Source: Flammeovirgaceae bacterium UBA2338
GTDB taxonomy: Bacteria > Bacteroidota > Bacteroidia > Cytophagales > Cyclobacteriaceae
Length of the DNA stretch: 33,290 nt
Assembly: GCA_002344795.1 (NCBI GenBank)
Contig: DDUM01000090.1
Location: 1-33,290, forward strand
Reading direction: 5' to 3'
Below are positions 25,373 to 32,807 of this stretch, in pieces. Under the pieces are notes generated by a model. It searched no databases. It was not told the DNA's origin and was given only the letters and a program-made list of their open reading frames with translations. The translations under genes were made by a program, and so were the position numbers. Every line of letters begins with the position of its first letter. The first letter of the stretch is position 1.

Positions 25373-25510
25373 GAAGGTGGTGTGTGTACCGCTTGTGATT
25401 CTTGGGGAACACCTGGGATTATCAACAACCCGGAATTTAAATTGATTCCTTGCACACACTGCAGGAGTTGTGCAGGTGATTTAAGTGGTGAGTGGAAAGC
25501 TTTTCGTTAA
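25373..25510 (+). pseudogene. Short cysteine-rich reading frame, small protein or frameshifted remnant
   Basis: The frame opened by the TAA at 25370 and closed by the TAA at 25508 encodes 45 residues with five cysteines: CTAC early and CTHCRSC later, around a proline/asparagine segment (GTPGIINNPEFKLIP). The only plausible start in frame is the GTG at 25382. An ATG frame starting at 25335 (MKRKFIIFIMTIKK) with a signal-like beginning sits in another phase just upstream. A single-base frameshift near 25375 would join the two into an exported Cys-rich peptide of about 58 residues. The stop is 10 bp before the next lipoprotein start. It could be a real small gene, a decayed one or chance. I do not recognise a family. 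Confidence 0.35.
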
Positions 25511-25520
25511 ATCAAATAGT

Positions 25521-26126
25521 ATGAAGCGAGTGCTTTTTTTTGCTGGCATATTGTTGCTGTCCTGTACGGATCAAACGGCCGAGGAGGTTCCTAATAATAT
25601 CACAAATAATCGCGTGTCTGTTCTCAGGAGTCTTCCAACCCAATTGGCGGGTACCTACGCTTTGGATAAAGCCACCCTGCAAGGTTCCAAAATGGAAGTT
25701 ATCCATGGATTGAATCCACCGATAATAGTTGAATACACCCATGATTCTGATATTACTGCTATAGTAAGTAAGATACTGTTTGGAGGTAGCTCATTCAGCT
25801 CATTTCAATCCGCTTGTAATTCCCGTCAATTCGGTATTGAGTTTAAAGGGAATGGCAAAACCAGTTATGTATGCCTGGGAACATCGCTTGAAACCATGGA
25901 CATGGGTACCTGGAACACCACCGGTGCAGACAACTCATTATTGGCATGGAATATATTGAATTATACGCGTGCTATTGAATGCGAGATTGTACCCTTTGAA
26001 GTGAATCTGGAAAAGTTGAAAGGGTATGTTGTTTTTCCTTTGCCAAAAAACGATGCTGAACCTTTCCTGGAGGGAAATAATCAGCAATACAGAAAAATCA
26101 TGATTACTTTTAAAAGGCTTCACTAG
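25521..26126 (+). CDS. Putative lipoprotein of unknown function
   Basis: This 201-residue exported protein starts at the ATG at 25521, which gives a proper lipoprotein signal (MKRVLFFAGILLLSC with Cys15). The longer frame from a GTG at 25485 would bury it behind an unlikely polar extension. Acidic residues follow soon after the Cys (TDQTAEEVP), compatible with the outer-membrane lipoprotein class. The mature part has a GNGKTSYVCLGTSLETMDMGTW segment (split here at Leu) and two further Cys residues that could pair. No family is recognised. It is preceded by the Cys-rich short frame and followed by a 61-bp gap to the S51 peptidase gene. Confidence 0.65.
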   Translation: MKRVLFFAGILLLSCTDQTAEEVPNNITNNRVSVLRSLPTQLAGTYALDKATLQGSKMEVIHGLNPPIIVEYTHDSDITAIVSKILFGGSSFSSFQSACNSRQFGIEFKGNGKTSYVCLGTSLETMDMGTWNTTGADNSLLAWNILNYTRAIECEIVPFEVNLEKLKGYVVFPLPKNDAEPFLEGNNQQYRKIMITFKRLH

Positions 26127-26187
26127 AATAGCCAGATTCTTACCCACTTTCTTTTTTTAGTTTTCTGTTATGTATTACTTTACTCCC

Positions 26188-26937
26188 ATGAAAAAATTTA
26201 TAGCCCTCATTTGTATGATAGCATCTGGCGCAATGATAGCTCAGGCACAGGATCAGTACATTTTTCCTTTTGGAGGTGGACAAAACAAGTACTTTATCAA
26301 AGAAATCATCAAGCTTACCGGTAAGGAGCGTCCCCGGATTTGCTACCTGCCCACGGCATCAGGAGATAATGAGGCGGGGATCATTCGCTTTTACGATTTG
26401 GTCTCGGACTTGTCTGTAGAACCACACCACCAAAAAGTGTGGATCAGTTCCTATAATCAGAAAGAATCATTTGAAGAAGTACTGCTGAGTATGGATGCCA
26501 TCTATGTGGGAGGCGGCAACACGCTCAACATGATGGCCATCTGGAAAGCACAAGGCATTGATGTGGTGTTGAAGAAAGCGCTGGAAAAAGGAATCGTGCT
26601 GGCCGGAGGAAGTGCGGGGTCACTGTGCTGGTTTGAAAATGGAACTACCGATTCACGACCGAAGGAATTGAGTGTGGTAGAAGGGTTGGGCTTTCTTCCG
26701 TTTAGCCATAGCCCTCATTACCACAGCGAAGAGTACAGACAACCTCTGTATCAAAAAAATATAGCCAATGGTATCTTCAAGGCAGGTTATGCCATGGACG
26801 ATTACTCAGGAATAATTTTCAAAAATGGTAAACCTTTTAAAGTAGTTTCATTGGATGACGAACATCACTCTTATTTTGTGTCTATGAAAGACGGTAAGGT
26901 GGTAGAGGAGAAATTGAAGGCTGTGATTCTCAAATGA
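26188..26937 (+). CDS. Secreted S51-family peptidase (cyanophycinase / peptidase E-like)
   Basis: This 249-residue exported serine peptidase is related to cyanophycinase and aspartyl dipeptidase PepE. The start at 26188 gives a signal peptide (MKKFIALICMIASGAMIAQAQ); an upstream ATG at 26170 adds six residues that do not fit. The family landmarks are YIFPFGGGQ, IYVGGGNTLNM (105-115) and the nucleophile elbow LAGGSAGSLCW with Ser142. HSPHYHS (174-180) supplies candidate catalytic His residues. S51 enzymes cleave after Asp or release beta-Asp-Arg from cyanophycin. It overlaps the M19 dipeptidase gene by 4 nt (ATGA), so the two probably act on the same pool of small peptides. Confidence 0.88.
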   Translation: MKKFIALICMIASGAMIAQAQDQYIFPFGGGQNKYFIKEIIKLTGKERPRICYLPTASGDNEAGIIRFYDLVSDLSVEPHHQKVWISSYNQKESFEEVLLSMDAIYVGGGNTLNMMAIWKAQGIDVVLKKALEKGIVLAGGSAGSLCWFENGTTDSRPKELSVVEGLGFLPFSHSPHYHSEEYRQPLYQKNIANGIFKAGYAMDDYSGIIFKNGKPFKVVSLDDEHHSYFVSMKDGKVVEEKLKAVILK

Positions 26938-27992
26938 TTACACGCAAGAAGTTTATCCAACAAACACTTACAGTTGCTGCAGGAGCAGCATTGATGGGTC
27001 ATCGCGGTTTTTCTGCAACTCCACTCAAGCCTGATTTTATCACTTTTGATCTGCATGCACACCCTGGTCGGTTCTACCGCAAAGGAATAAGCGATTATGC
27101 TGGTGATGAAGGAGTGAGGAAGACGATCAATGAAATGAACGAAGGTGGCCTGTCGGGTGCCTTCCTGAGTACCGTAGTAGATACATTAGTGACGGAAGTA
27201 ACGGCTACGGGAGTAATTCCTGCGCGACAATTTGAAAAAGGGGAGGCGTGGAAGGAGTACAAAAGACAGATCACTGCGCTGAAATTATTGTGCAAAGAAT
27301 TGCCGGTGCACCAAGCCACGACAGTAGGCGAATTAACAGACCCAACGCGAAACAAGGTAGCTGTATTCTTTGCCTGCGAAGGTGGAGATTTTCTGGAAAG
27401 CGAAGAGCAACTGGATGAAGTATATGCGGATGGTGTTCGTTGTATTCAGTTAGTACACTATGCTCCTAATCCGCTTGGCGATTTGCAGACTTCAGAACCA
27501 CAACATAACGGACTCTCAAAACTGGGAAAGGAAGTTGTGCGTAAAATGAATCGGTTGGGAATGGTAATAGATGTGGCACATGCTTCGTATAAAACAGTGC
27601 AGGATGTAGCAGCCATCACCAATCAACCCCTGATCCTTTCTCATAGTATTTTGAAACTTGATGAAGAAAGACCCATTGCCATACGTGCCATTACCAAAGA
27701 GCATGCGAAGATCATCAAAGCAACAAGAGGAGTGATTGGTGCCTGGCCATCAGGTTTTAACCACAACTTTAACGATTACATTGACAACATCATGCGTTTG
27801 ATCGATGTGTTGGGTGTCGATTATGTAGGCTTAGGCACTGATATGGACAGTAACTACAAACCGGTATTTGATAGCTACCTGCAGCTTCCCCAATGGGCCG
27901 ATGCCCTGAAAGCCAAAGGCCTCACCAGCGATGAAGTAGAAAAAATTGCCGGAAAGAATGTAGTAAGGGTATTGAAGAAAGTGTTGAAGTGA
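26934..27992 (+). CDS. Secreted peptidase M19 (membrane dipeptidase family) with altered metal motif
   Basis: This 352-residue exported dipeptidase-family protein begins with a Tat-like leader (TRKKFIQQTLTVAAGAALMG; Arg-Lys in place of Arg-Arg). M19 zinc ligands are visible as His41 in FDLHAHPGR, Glu149 in FFACEGGDF, His216 in VIDVAHAS and His237 in ILSHS; Asp303 lies in VGLGTDMDSN. The second residue of the canonical H-x-D motif is His43 instead of Asp. That substitution may change the metal site or mark a subfamily. The gene shares an ATGA overlap with the S51 peptidase and ends before a 7-bp tandem repeat. A dipeptide substrate is expected from the family. Confidence 0.88.
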   Translation: MITRKKFIQQTLTVAAGAALMGHRGFSATPLKPDFITFDLHAHPGRFYRKGISDYAGDEGVRKTINEMNEGGLSGAFLSTVVDTLVTEVTATGVIPARQFEKGEAWKEYKRQITALKLLCKELPVHQATTVGELTDPTRNKVAVFFACEGGDFLESEEQLDEVYADGVRCIQLVHYAPNPLGDLQTSEPQHNGLSKLGKEVVRKMNRLGMVIDVAHASYKTVQDVAAITNQPLILSHSILKLDEERPIAIRAITKEHAKIIKATRGVIGAWPSGFNHNFNDYIDNIMRLIDVLGVDYVGLGTDMDSNYKPVFDSYLQLPQWADALKAKGLTSDEVEKIAGKNVVRVLKKVLK

Positions 27993-27993
27993 A

Positions 27994-28014
27994 ATCCAGC
28001 ATCCAGAATCCAGC
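27994..28014 (+). repeat. Three tandem 7-bp repeats (ATCCAGM)
   Basis: ATCCAGC, ATCCAGA and ATCCAGC follow one another directly, starting 1 bp after the stop codon of the M19 gene. A run of six C residues begins at the last repeat base. The repeat is intergenic, with no coding sense on either strand. Confidence 0.75.
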
Positions 28015-28115
28015 CCCCCAGCCTAAGTAGTTTACTTTGTTTTTGATCTTAATTTACTATTGTTTTTCTTAGGATTGCTATTTAGATTTATCTTATATTT
28101 TCTAAATAGTAAATC

Positions 28116-28781
28116 ATGAGATTCATTCTACCAATCATTTTGTTAGTATCTCATCTGTCATTTGGACAGGATGGAATTAGGATTGTCCTTCTTACTGATA
28201 GTACAATATATACGAAATACGCTGACCTGAATAATCAACCAACTTCCTATGTGACAATACATTCTAAAGATGGCTCAAGAGTCAGTATTAGGGGAATTCA
28301 TCATATTGAAGGTTACGATCAGGAGGGAAAGTATAGGTACATTGGTGTAACAACTCTCCAGGGGAGAAAGATATTTACAGAACGAATTCATGATGGACAA
28401 AGGGTAGACCTGTATCGAACTACAGTTATTTCAAATGGCTGGAAATCAAATTTATTATGGTATTCTAAAGATGATGGCGAAATTGTAAAAGGGCGATTCG
28501 GTAAACTGAAAAGGGATTTAAGGGACAGCCCGAAAGCAATGAAATACTTACGTGGCGGTAGTGCTTTAAGGTACACTCAGTATGCTTTGTATGCAGTTGG
28601 TGCAGCCGTATTGGTGAGCGCAGCAACTAAACAATTGGATAAGGAACAAGATCCTCCTGGGGCGACATCAGGCCCTCCCGTAGGCTTTTTTGTTGGGGCA
28701 GGCTTACTTTTGGTTCCCTTCTATTTGAATAATTTAAAAAATAAACAGTACAAGAAGGCGGGTCGCGCTTATGATAAATAA
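28116..28781 (+). CDS. Hypothetical exported protein with a C-terminal hydrophobic hairpin
   Basis: This is a 221-residue protein I do not recognise. A signal peptide (MRFILPIILLVSHLSFGQ) precedes a beta-rich region with repeated polar strands (TDSTIYTKYADL, YVTIHSKDGSRVSIRGIHHI). A basic segment (GRFGKLKRDLRDS) follows, then two hydrophobic helices at about 162-178 (YTQYALYAVGAAVLVSA) and 194-212 (VGFFVGAGLLLVPFYL). The end is basic (KNKQYKKAGRAYDK). The layout suggests an envelope protein with a membrane-embedded C-terminus. It is transcribed alone, convergent to the gamma-glutamyltransferase-family gene, with short repeats in the spacers on both sides. Confidence 0.7.
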   Translation: MRFILPIILLVSHLSFGQDGIRIVLLTDSTIYTKYADLNNQPTSYVTIHSKDGSRVSIRGIHHIEGYDQEGKYRYIGVTTLQGRKIFTERIHDGQRVDLYRTTVISNGWKSNLLWYSKDDGEIVKGRFGKLKRDLRDSPKAMKYLRGGSALRYTQYALYAVGAAVLVSAATKQLDKEQDPPGATSGPPVGFFVGAGLLLVPFYLNNLKNKQYKKAGRAYDK

Positions 28782-28807
28782 GGTTTAAAGAATTTTATTC
28801 ACGTTAT

Positions 28808-28874
28808 GAGGTATTGAGTCCATATTCTAAGATTTACGACTTAATACTAAGGACTCGATACTCAATACTCAATA
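28808..28874. repeat. Inverted repeat and heptamer tandem repeat between convergent genes
   Basis: GAGGTATTGAGTCC (28808-28821) is nearly the reverse complement of GGACTCGATACTC (28851-28863), forming an imperfect hairpin. CTCGATA, CTCAATA, CTCAATA run in tandem from 28854 to 28874. The region lies between two converging genes and may act as a bidirectional terminator, although the T-tract is weak. Confidence 0.6.
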
Positions 28875-28880
28875 CTATTT

Positions 28881-30731
28881 TTACCATCCAATCCCATAAT
28901 CCTCCCCATGATTGCTCGAACCACCCCAGAAGCTGCCATGCTTCCAGTCAAAGAAGATAGCATTGATAGGGCCTGACGTCCTGTCCTGATAGGAGAGATG
29001 GTATCCCATTTTACTCAAATCCCTTCTTGTCCAGTAAGGTGTTTCTGAATTTAAAACCAAACTGCCGTCCTTGCGTTCATGGTCGCCAAAACTGGAATAC
29101 ATTTGATAGGTCTTGAACATCGCGGCCTCTGCAGACTCCTGCACGTTCATTCCAAACTCCACCACATTCAAAAAGAATTGAAGAAGGTTTTGATCCTGCT
29201 CATCACCGGCCTGCTTGGCAAATGAAAGAAAAGGCTTACCATCTTTTAATGCCATGCTGGGGGTAAGTGTAACGCGTGGGCGTTTGCCTGGTTCCACTAC
29301 GTTAAAAGGATTTTCTTTGGGGTCGGTCACAAACGATTGCATGCGCTGGCTCATGCCTACTCCGGTGTTTCCCGCAATGACTGCCGGTACCCAGCCACCA
29401 CTCGGAGTGATGGACACCACCCAACCCTCTGCGTCAGCAGCTTCTACCGATGTAGTGCCAGCCGTAAAGTCTTCCAGGTATTGTTGATCCAACACGGGCA
29501 CTTTAGTACGCGGGGTGTTCAAAGAAGTGTGACTCTTTCCCCAATCTTTAAGGATATCCAGGTAAGGGTTTTTCTTTCCTTCAAAAGGGTAGGGATCACC
29601 AGGGCCAATGTTAGGATCGTTTTTATCGGGGTTAATCAATTTCATTCGTTCCTTGGCGTATTCTTTGGACATCAATCCAGCCATGGGCTCCTCCGGAGCA
29701 AAGGCCGGGTCGCCATAGTAAAAGTCACGATCGGCAAAAGCCAGATTCATGGCCTGATAGAGGGTATGGATGTACCTGGTGGTATTGTACCCCATGCTTT
29801 TCAAATCGAAGTTCTCCAGAATGTTAAGCGTTTGTAACAACACAGGGCCTTGTGTCCACTGCTGAAGTTTATAGACCTCAATGCCTCTGTAATTAGTCAT
29901 CATGGGCTCTTCAATCTTCACCTTCCAGTTGGCGAGGTCAGCTTCTGTAAACAAGCCACCTTGCTCTCTGGCACCGCGAACAATTTCCTTAGCAATGTCT
30001 CCTTTATAAAAGCGATCATAGGCAGCATAGATGGCTTCCTTGCGGCTCTTCTTTTTCTTTAGTGCTTCCTGTTCTGCCTCTACTATTTTGGTAAGTGTGG
30101 CAAGCAGGTCCTTTTGTACAAATATTTCTCCTGCTTCTGGTGCTTCTCTTTCTTCACCTAAGTGTGGTAAGAATACTTTTTTAGAATAAGGCCATTCCTT
30201 GATTTTGTCTTTGCCATTCTCCATGGCGTCAGCAGTTTGTGCTTCTATAGGATACCCCGATGCCAATTGCATAGCAGGAGCGAGCACTTCTTTTAAACTC
30301 ATGGTGCCATACTCTGCCAGCATGGTTAAGAGTCCACCCGGAGTGCCGGGTGTAACGGCCGCCAGCGCACCAAATTGCGGTGGGTACTTCATGCCCTTTT
30401 CCTTAAAGAACTCCGCAGTAGCGCCTGTGGGTGCCACTCCCAGGGCATTGATGGCAATTACTTTTTTAGTATGGGGGTTGTAGATAAGTGCCTGAGTTTC
30501 ACCTCCCCAGCTCAATACATCCCACATGGTGGCCGTAGCGGCCAGCATGGCACAGGCAGCATCTACGGCATTACCTCCTTTTTGGAAGGTCATGGCTCCT
30601 GCAGTGGCTGCCAGGGGCTTGCCCGTTATGGCCATCCAGTGCTTACCATGCAAAACAGGCTTTTGTGTCTTTTGTGCAAACAATACACTATTAAAAAGTA
30701 GAACGACTAGAAACAGACTTATTTTCTTCAT
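28881..30731 (-). CDS. Gamma-glutamyltransferase family protein, secreted
   Basis: This 616-residue exported Ntn-hydrolase has a signal peptide (MKKISLFLVVLLFNSVLFAQ). GGT landmarks are GGNAVDAACAMLAA (52-65), PGTPGGL (128-134), a long central helical region and the processing Thr426 in AGTTSVEAAD, where self-cleavage should expose the catalytic threonine. GKRPRVTLTPSMALKDGKP (482-500) matches the region before the oxyanion hole. The S-P-G-G motif expected next is replaced by AKQAGDEQD (505-513). That change suggests a divergent branch, so gamma-glutamyl transfer from glutathione is not assured; an acylase-like reaction is possible. The nearby M19 dipeptidase could act on the Cys-Gly product if glutathione is the substrate. 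Confidence 0.85.
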   Translation of the reverse strand: MKKISLFLVVLLFNSVLFAQKTQKPVLHGKHWMAITGKPLAATAGAMTFQKGGNAVDAACAMLAATATMWDVLSWGGETQALIYNPHTKKVIAINALGVAPTGATAEFFKEKGMKYPPQFGALAAVTPGTPGGLLTMLAEYGTMSLKEVLAPAMQLASGYPIEAQTADAMENGKDKIKEWPYSKKVFLPHLGEEREAPEAGEIFVQKDLLATLTKIVEAEQEALKKKKSRKEAIYAAYDRFYKGDIAKEIVRGAREQGGLFTEADLANWKVKIEEPMMTNYRGIEVYKLQQWTQGPVLLQTLNILENFDLKSMGYNTTRYIHTLYQAMNLAFADRDFYYGDPAFAPEEPMAGLMSKEYAKERMKLINPDKNDPNIGPGDPYPFEGKKNPYLDILKDWGKSHTSLNTPRTKVPVLDQQYLEDFTAGTTSVEAADAEGWVVSITPSGGWVPAVIAGNTGVGMSQRMQSFVTDPKENPFNVVEPGKRPRVTLTPSMALKDGKPFLSFAKQAGDEQDQNLLQFFLNVVEFGMNVQESAEAAMFKTYQMYSSFGDHERKDGSLVLNSETPYWTRRDLSKMGYHLSYQDRTSGPINAIFFDWKHGSFWGGSSNHGEDYGIGW

Positions 30732-30846
30732 GGAGATTGATTTTAGGCCACTAAATATAGTGTTGAGTTATTATGAATCAAAGGAATTAAAGGTCAGAGG
30801 GGTGCGTTGTATAGACAACCAGTCGGTGGGCTACTGTCTATGGTAA

Positions 30847-30879
30847 TTTGTGGATTTTAACTGAATAGCCGTACCTTTG
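30847..30879 (+). promoter_or_regulatory. Bacteroidota promoter for the ECF sigma-factor gene
   Basis: TTTG (30847-30850), a 21-bp spacer and TACCTTTG (30872-30879) match the phylum's -33/-7 consensus well. Transcription would begin near 30885, just before the likely start codon. If so, the GTG codons at 30879 and 30882 cannot be the main start. Confidence 0.7.
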
Positions 30880-30896
30880 TGGTGATTATTAAATAC

Positions 30897-31496
30897 TTGA
30901 CCCAGACTCAAACCATAGCGCTTTATCATCCCATGCTTCACAGCATTGCTTTGCGTATTGTCAAATGTAAAGCAGATGCGGAGGACATTGTGCAGGACAC
31001 TTTTCTGAAGTGGCTCTCTATTGAAAAAGAGCAGATACAAAACACCAGGGCCTATCTGATAAAATCAGTAACCAACAACTGCCTCAACCACCTACAGGCA
31101 TTAAAACGCAAGAAGGTAGAGTACATGGATCAAATTCCGGAGTTCATTACTAAGTTTAAAGAACTGGATCTGAGCCAGATTGACATCAATATCGACATGC
31201 AGGCAGCCTTAAAGGTGATTCACAATAAGCTGGAACCACTGGAACGTGCTGTATTTGTGCTGCGGGAGGTATTCAATTTTGACTATGAAGCCTTGCAGGA
31301 GTTGCTGGAAAAGAAGAAGGATCATTGCCGGCAGCTATTCAGCCGGGCCAAAAAGAAACTGGAAGGGGAGTCTCTTAAAATAAATTTTGATTGGCCCACA
31401 AAGCCACAATGGGTAGAAAACTTCTCAAAAGCCTGTGAAATGGGCTTTTCGAGCGATTTAATCAAGTCTTTGCAAATTGACGCAAAACCAGCATAG
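30897..31496 (+). CDS. ECF-type RNA polymerase sigma factor
   Basis: This sigma-70 family factor of about 199 residues has region 2 in HSIALRIVKCKADAEDIVQD (the acidic DAEDIVQD motif binds core polymerase and -10 DNA). It has region 4 in LEPLERAVFVLREVFNFDYE and EKKKDHCRQLFSRAKKKL. Region 4 resembles the ECF41/SigJ-like group, but the SnoaL-like C-terminal domain of that group is absent; only a short tail of about 40 residues follows. The frame is open from a GTG at 30879. I prefer the TTG at 30897, just after the predicted transcription start; the ATG at 30933 would cut into region 2. No anti-sigma gene is adjacent, so its control is unclear. Confidence 0.8.
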   Translation: MTQTQTIALYHPMLHSIALRIVKCKADAEDIVQDTFLKWLSIEKEQIQNTRAYLIKSVTNNCLNHLQALKRKKVEYMDQIPEFITKFKELDLSQIDINIDMQAALKVIHNKLEPLERAVFVLREVFNFDYEALQELLEKKKDHCRQLFSRAKKKLEGESLKINFDWPTKPQWVENFSKACEMGFSSDLIKSLQIDAKPA

Positions 31497-31610
31497 CCCC
31501 GCTGGAATATTTTCTTGCAATATCTGTCACAAATCCTCTACTTATTTGTCTTCTGTATATAGAGCCCTGAACCAGCTTTGTTTCACTATTATAACTAAGA
31601 ACCTAAACCA

Positions 31611-32381
31611 ATGAAGATAATTCTCATTTTTTTTATAGCGCACTGGTATTTGTCGCTATTCTTCCAGACTTTTTTCCTGCATCGGTATGCCTCTCACAAG
31701 GCATTTACCATGAATAAAACCACAGAAAAAATATTCTTTATTCTTACCTGGATATTTCAGGGATCCAACTATTTAAGCCCATTTGGATATGGTGTAATGC
31801 ACAGGATGCATCACGCCTATGCCGATACGGAAGACGATCCGCATTCTCCAAAGTACGATGAGAGCATATGGAAGATGATGTGGAAAACAAAGACCATCTA
31901 CCAGGCCATCACCAATGGAAAGATGGTTCCCGACAAACGATTCACCGAAGGTGTTCCCAGATGGGATGCCTTTGATAAAATTGCCAGATCATGGCCCTCC
32001 AGATTGTTCTGGGGTGCATTGTATGTAGGCATGTACGTTCAGTTTGCCGAGTACTGGTGGCTATGGTTGCTATTGCCTTTGCAGTTCTTGTTCAGCCCTA
32101 TCCACGGAGCAATCATCAACTGGTTTGCTCATAAGTATGGCTACCGCAACTTTGAGGTAGGGGATACATCGCGTAACTTTTTACCTGTGGACTTCCTGAT
32201 GATGGGAGAGAGCTATCATAATAATCACCATAAGTTTGGCACAAGGGCCAATTTTGGTGGAATTCGCTGGCATGAGATTGATCCCACCTATCAGGTGATC
32301 AAATTACTCAATATGCTCAACATCATTCAACTTTCTAAACAAGTAGAATTGAAGGTGGAAAGGGTCAATAAAGCCGCATAG
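31611..32381 (+). CDS. Acyl-CoA / fatty-acid desaturase (delta-9 type)
   Basis: This 256-residue integral membrane di-iron enzyme introduces a double bond into saturated acyl chains, which keeps membranes fluid in the cold. All three histidine boxes are present: HRYASH (24-29), HRMHH (64-68) and HNNHH (about 203-207), each at the spacing of acyl-CoA desaturases. Four hydrophobic stretches (3-22, 41-58, about 133-150 and 152-170) give the usual two-hairpin topology. It uses O2 and electrons from a ferredoxin or cytochrome b5-like donor; none is encoded nearby. It sits directly upstream of a cold-shock protein gene and a DEAD-box helicase gene, which fits a low-temperature response. Confidence 0.92.
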   Translation: MKIILIFFIAHWYLSLFFQTFFLHRYASHKAFTMNKTTEKIFFILTWIFQGSNYLSPFGYGVMHRMHHAYADTEDDPHSPKYDESIWKMMWKTKTIYQAITNGKMVPDKRFTEGVPRWDAFDKIARSWPSRLFWGALYVGMYVQFAEYWWLWLLLPLQFLFSPIHGAIINWFAHKYGYRNFEVGDTSRNFLPVDFLMMGESYHNNHHKFGTRANFGGIRWHEIDPTYQVIKLLNMLNIIQLSKQVELKVERVNKAA

Positions 32382-32436
32382 GCGGGTAATACCCCATTAT
32401 GGATTTCTTTTTCCTAAGTAGTGGATACATACCCGC
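32382..32436 (+). other. Possible stem after the desaturase / in the cold-shock leader
   Basis: GCGGGTA (32382-32388) and TACCCGC (32430-32436) are perfect reverse complements with a 41-bp interval. It lies just after the desaturase stop and 81 bp before the cold-shock gene. It could be a transcription-end structure or part of a long 5' leader. Evidence is limited to symmetry. Confidence 0.25.
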
Positions 32437-32517
32437 TTGAGGCTGGCAGTATCAAATAAATTGATGATTTCAATTTAATCTCGTACATTGCGCGATTAAT
32501 TAACAATCATATTACTA

Positions 32518-32712
32518 ATGAAACAAGGAACAGTAAAGTTTTTCAATCAAACCAAAGGGTTTGGTTTCGTGCGTGAAGAGGAATCAGAGCAGGAGTATTT
32601 TGTTCACGTAACTGGACTTATTGATGAAGTTCGTGAGAACGACAAGATTACCTTCGAATTGAAAGAAGGTAAAAAAGGCCTGAATGCCGTCAATGTACGA
32701 TTAGCGGAGTAA
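32518..32712 (+). CDS. CspA-family cold-shock protein
   Basis: This 64-residue single cold-shock domain protein is a beta-barrel that binds single-stranded RNA and DNA and melts mRNA structure. RNP1 is KGFGFV (13-18) and RNP2 is YFVHV (27-31, with Val in place of the usual second His/Ile position). The start MKQGTVKFFN and the end GLNAVNV match the family throughout and the length is typical. The 136-bp region upstream is free of genes and could give a long regulated leader, as is common for cold-shock mRNAs. A strong terminator follows 21 bp after the stop, so the helicase gene downstream has its own or a read-through transcript. Confidence 0.95.
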   Translation: MKQGTVKFFNQTKGFGFVREEESEQEYFVHVTGLIDEVRENDKITFELKEGKKGLNAVNVRLAE

Positions 32713-32733
32713 TCAACTTATGAGTGCATACAA

Positions 32734-32761
32734 AGCCCCGATGTTGTCGGGGCTTTTTTTT
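32734..32761 (+). terminator. Rho-independent terminator after the cold-shock gene
   Basis: AGCCCCGA (32734-32741) and TCGGGGCT (32747-32754) form an 8-bp GC-rich perfect stem with a 5-nt loop, followed by T residues to 32761. This is the most GC-rich hairpin in the window. Confidence 0.95.
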
Positions 32762-32807
32762 GAATTACAGTAATTCTATTTTTTAAACAAAGAACCCCAA
32801 ACGGTAA

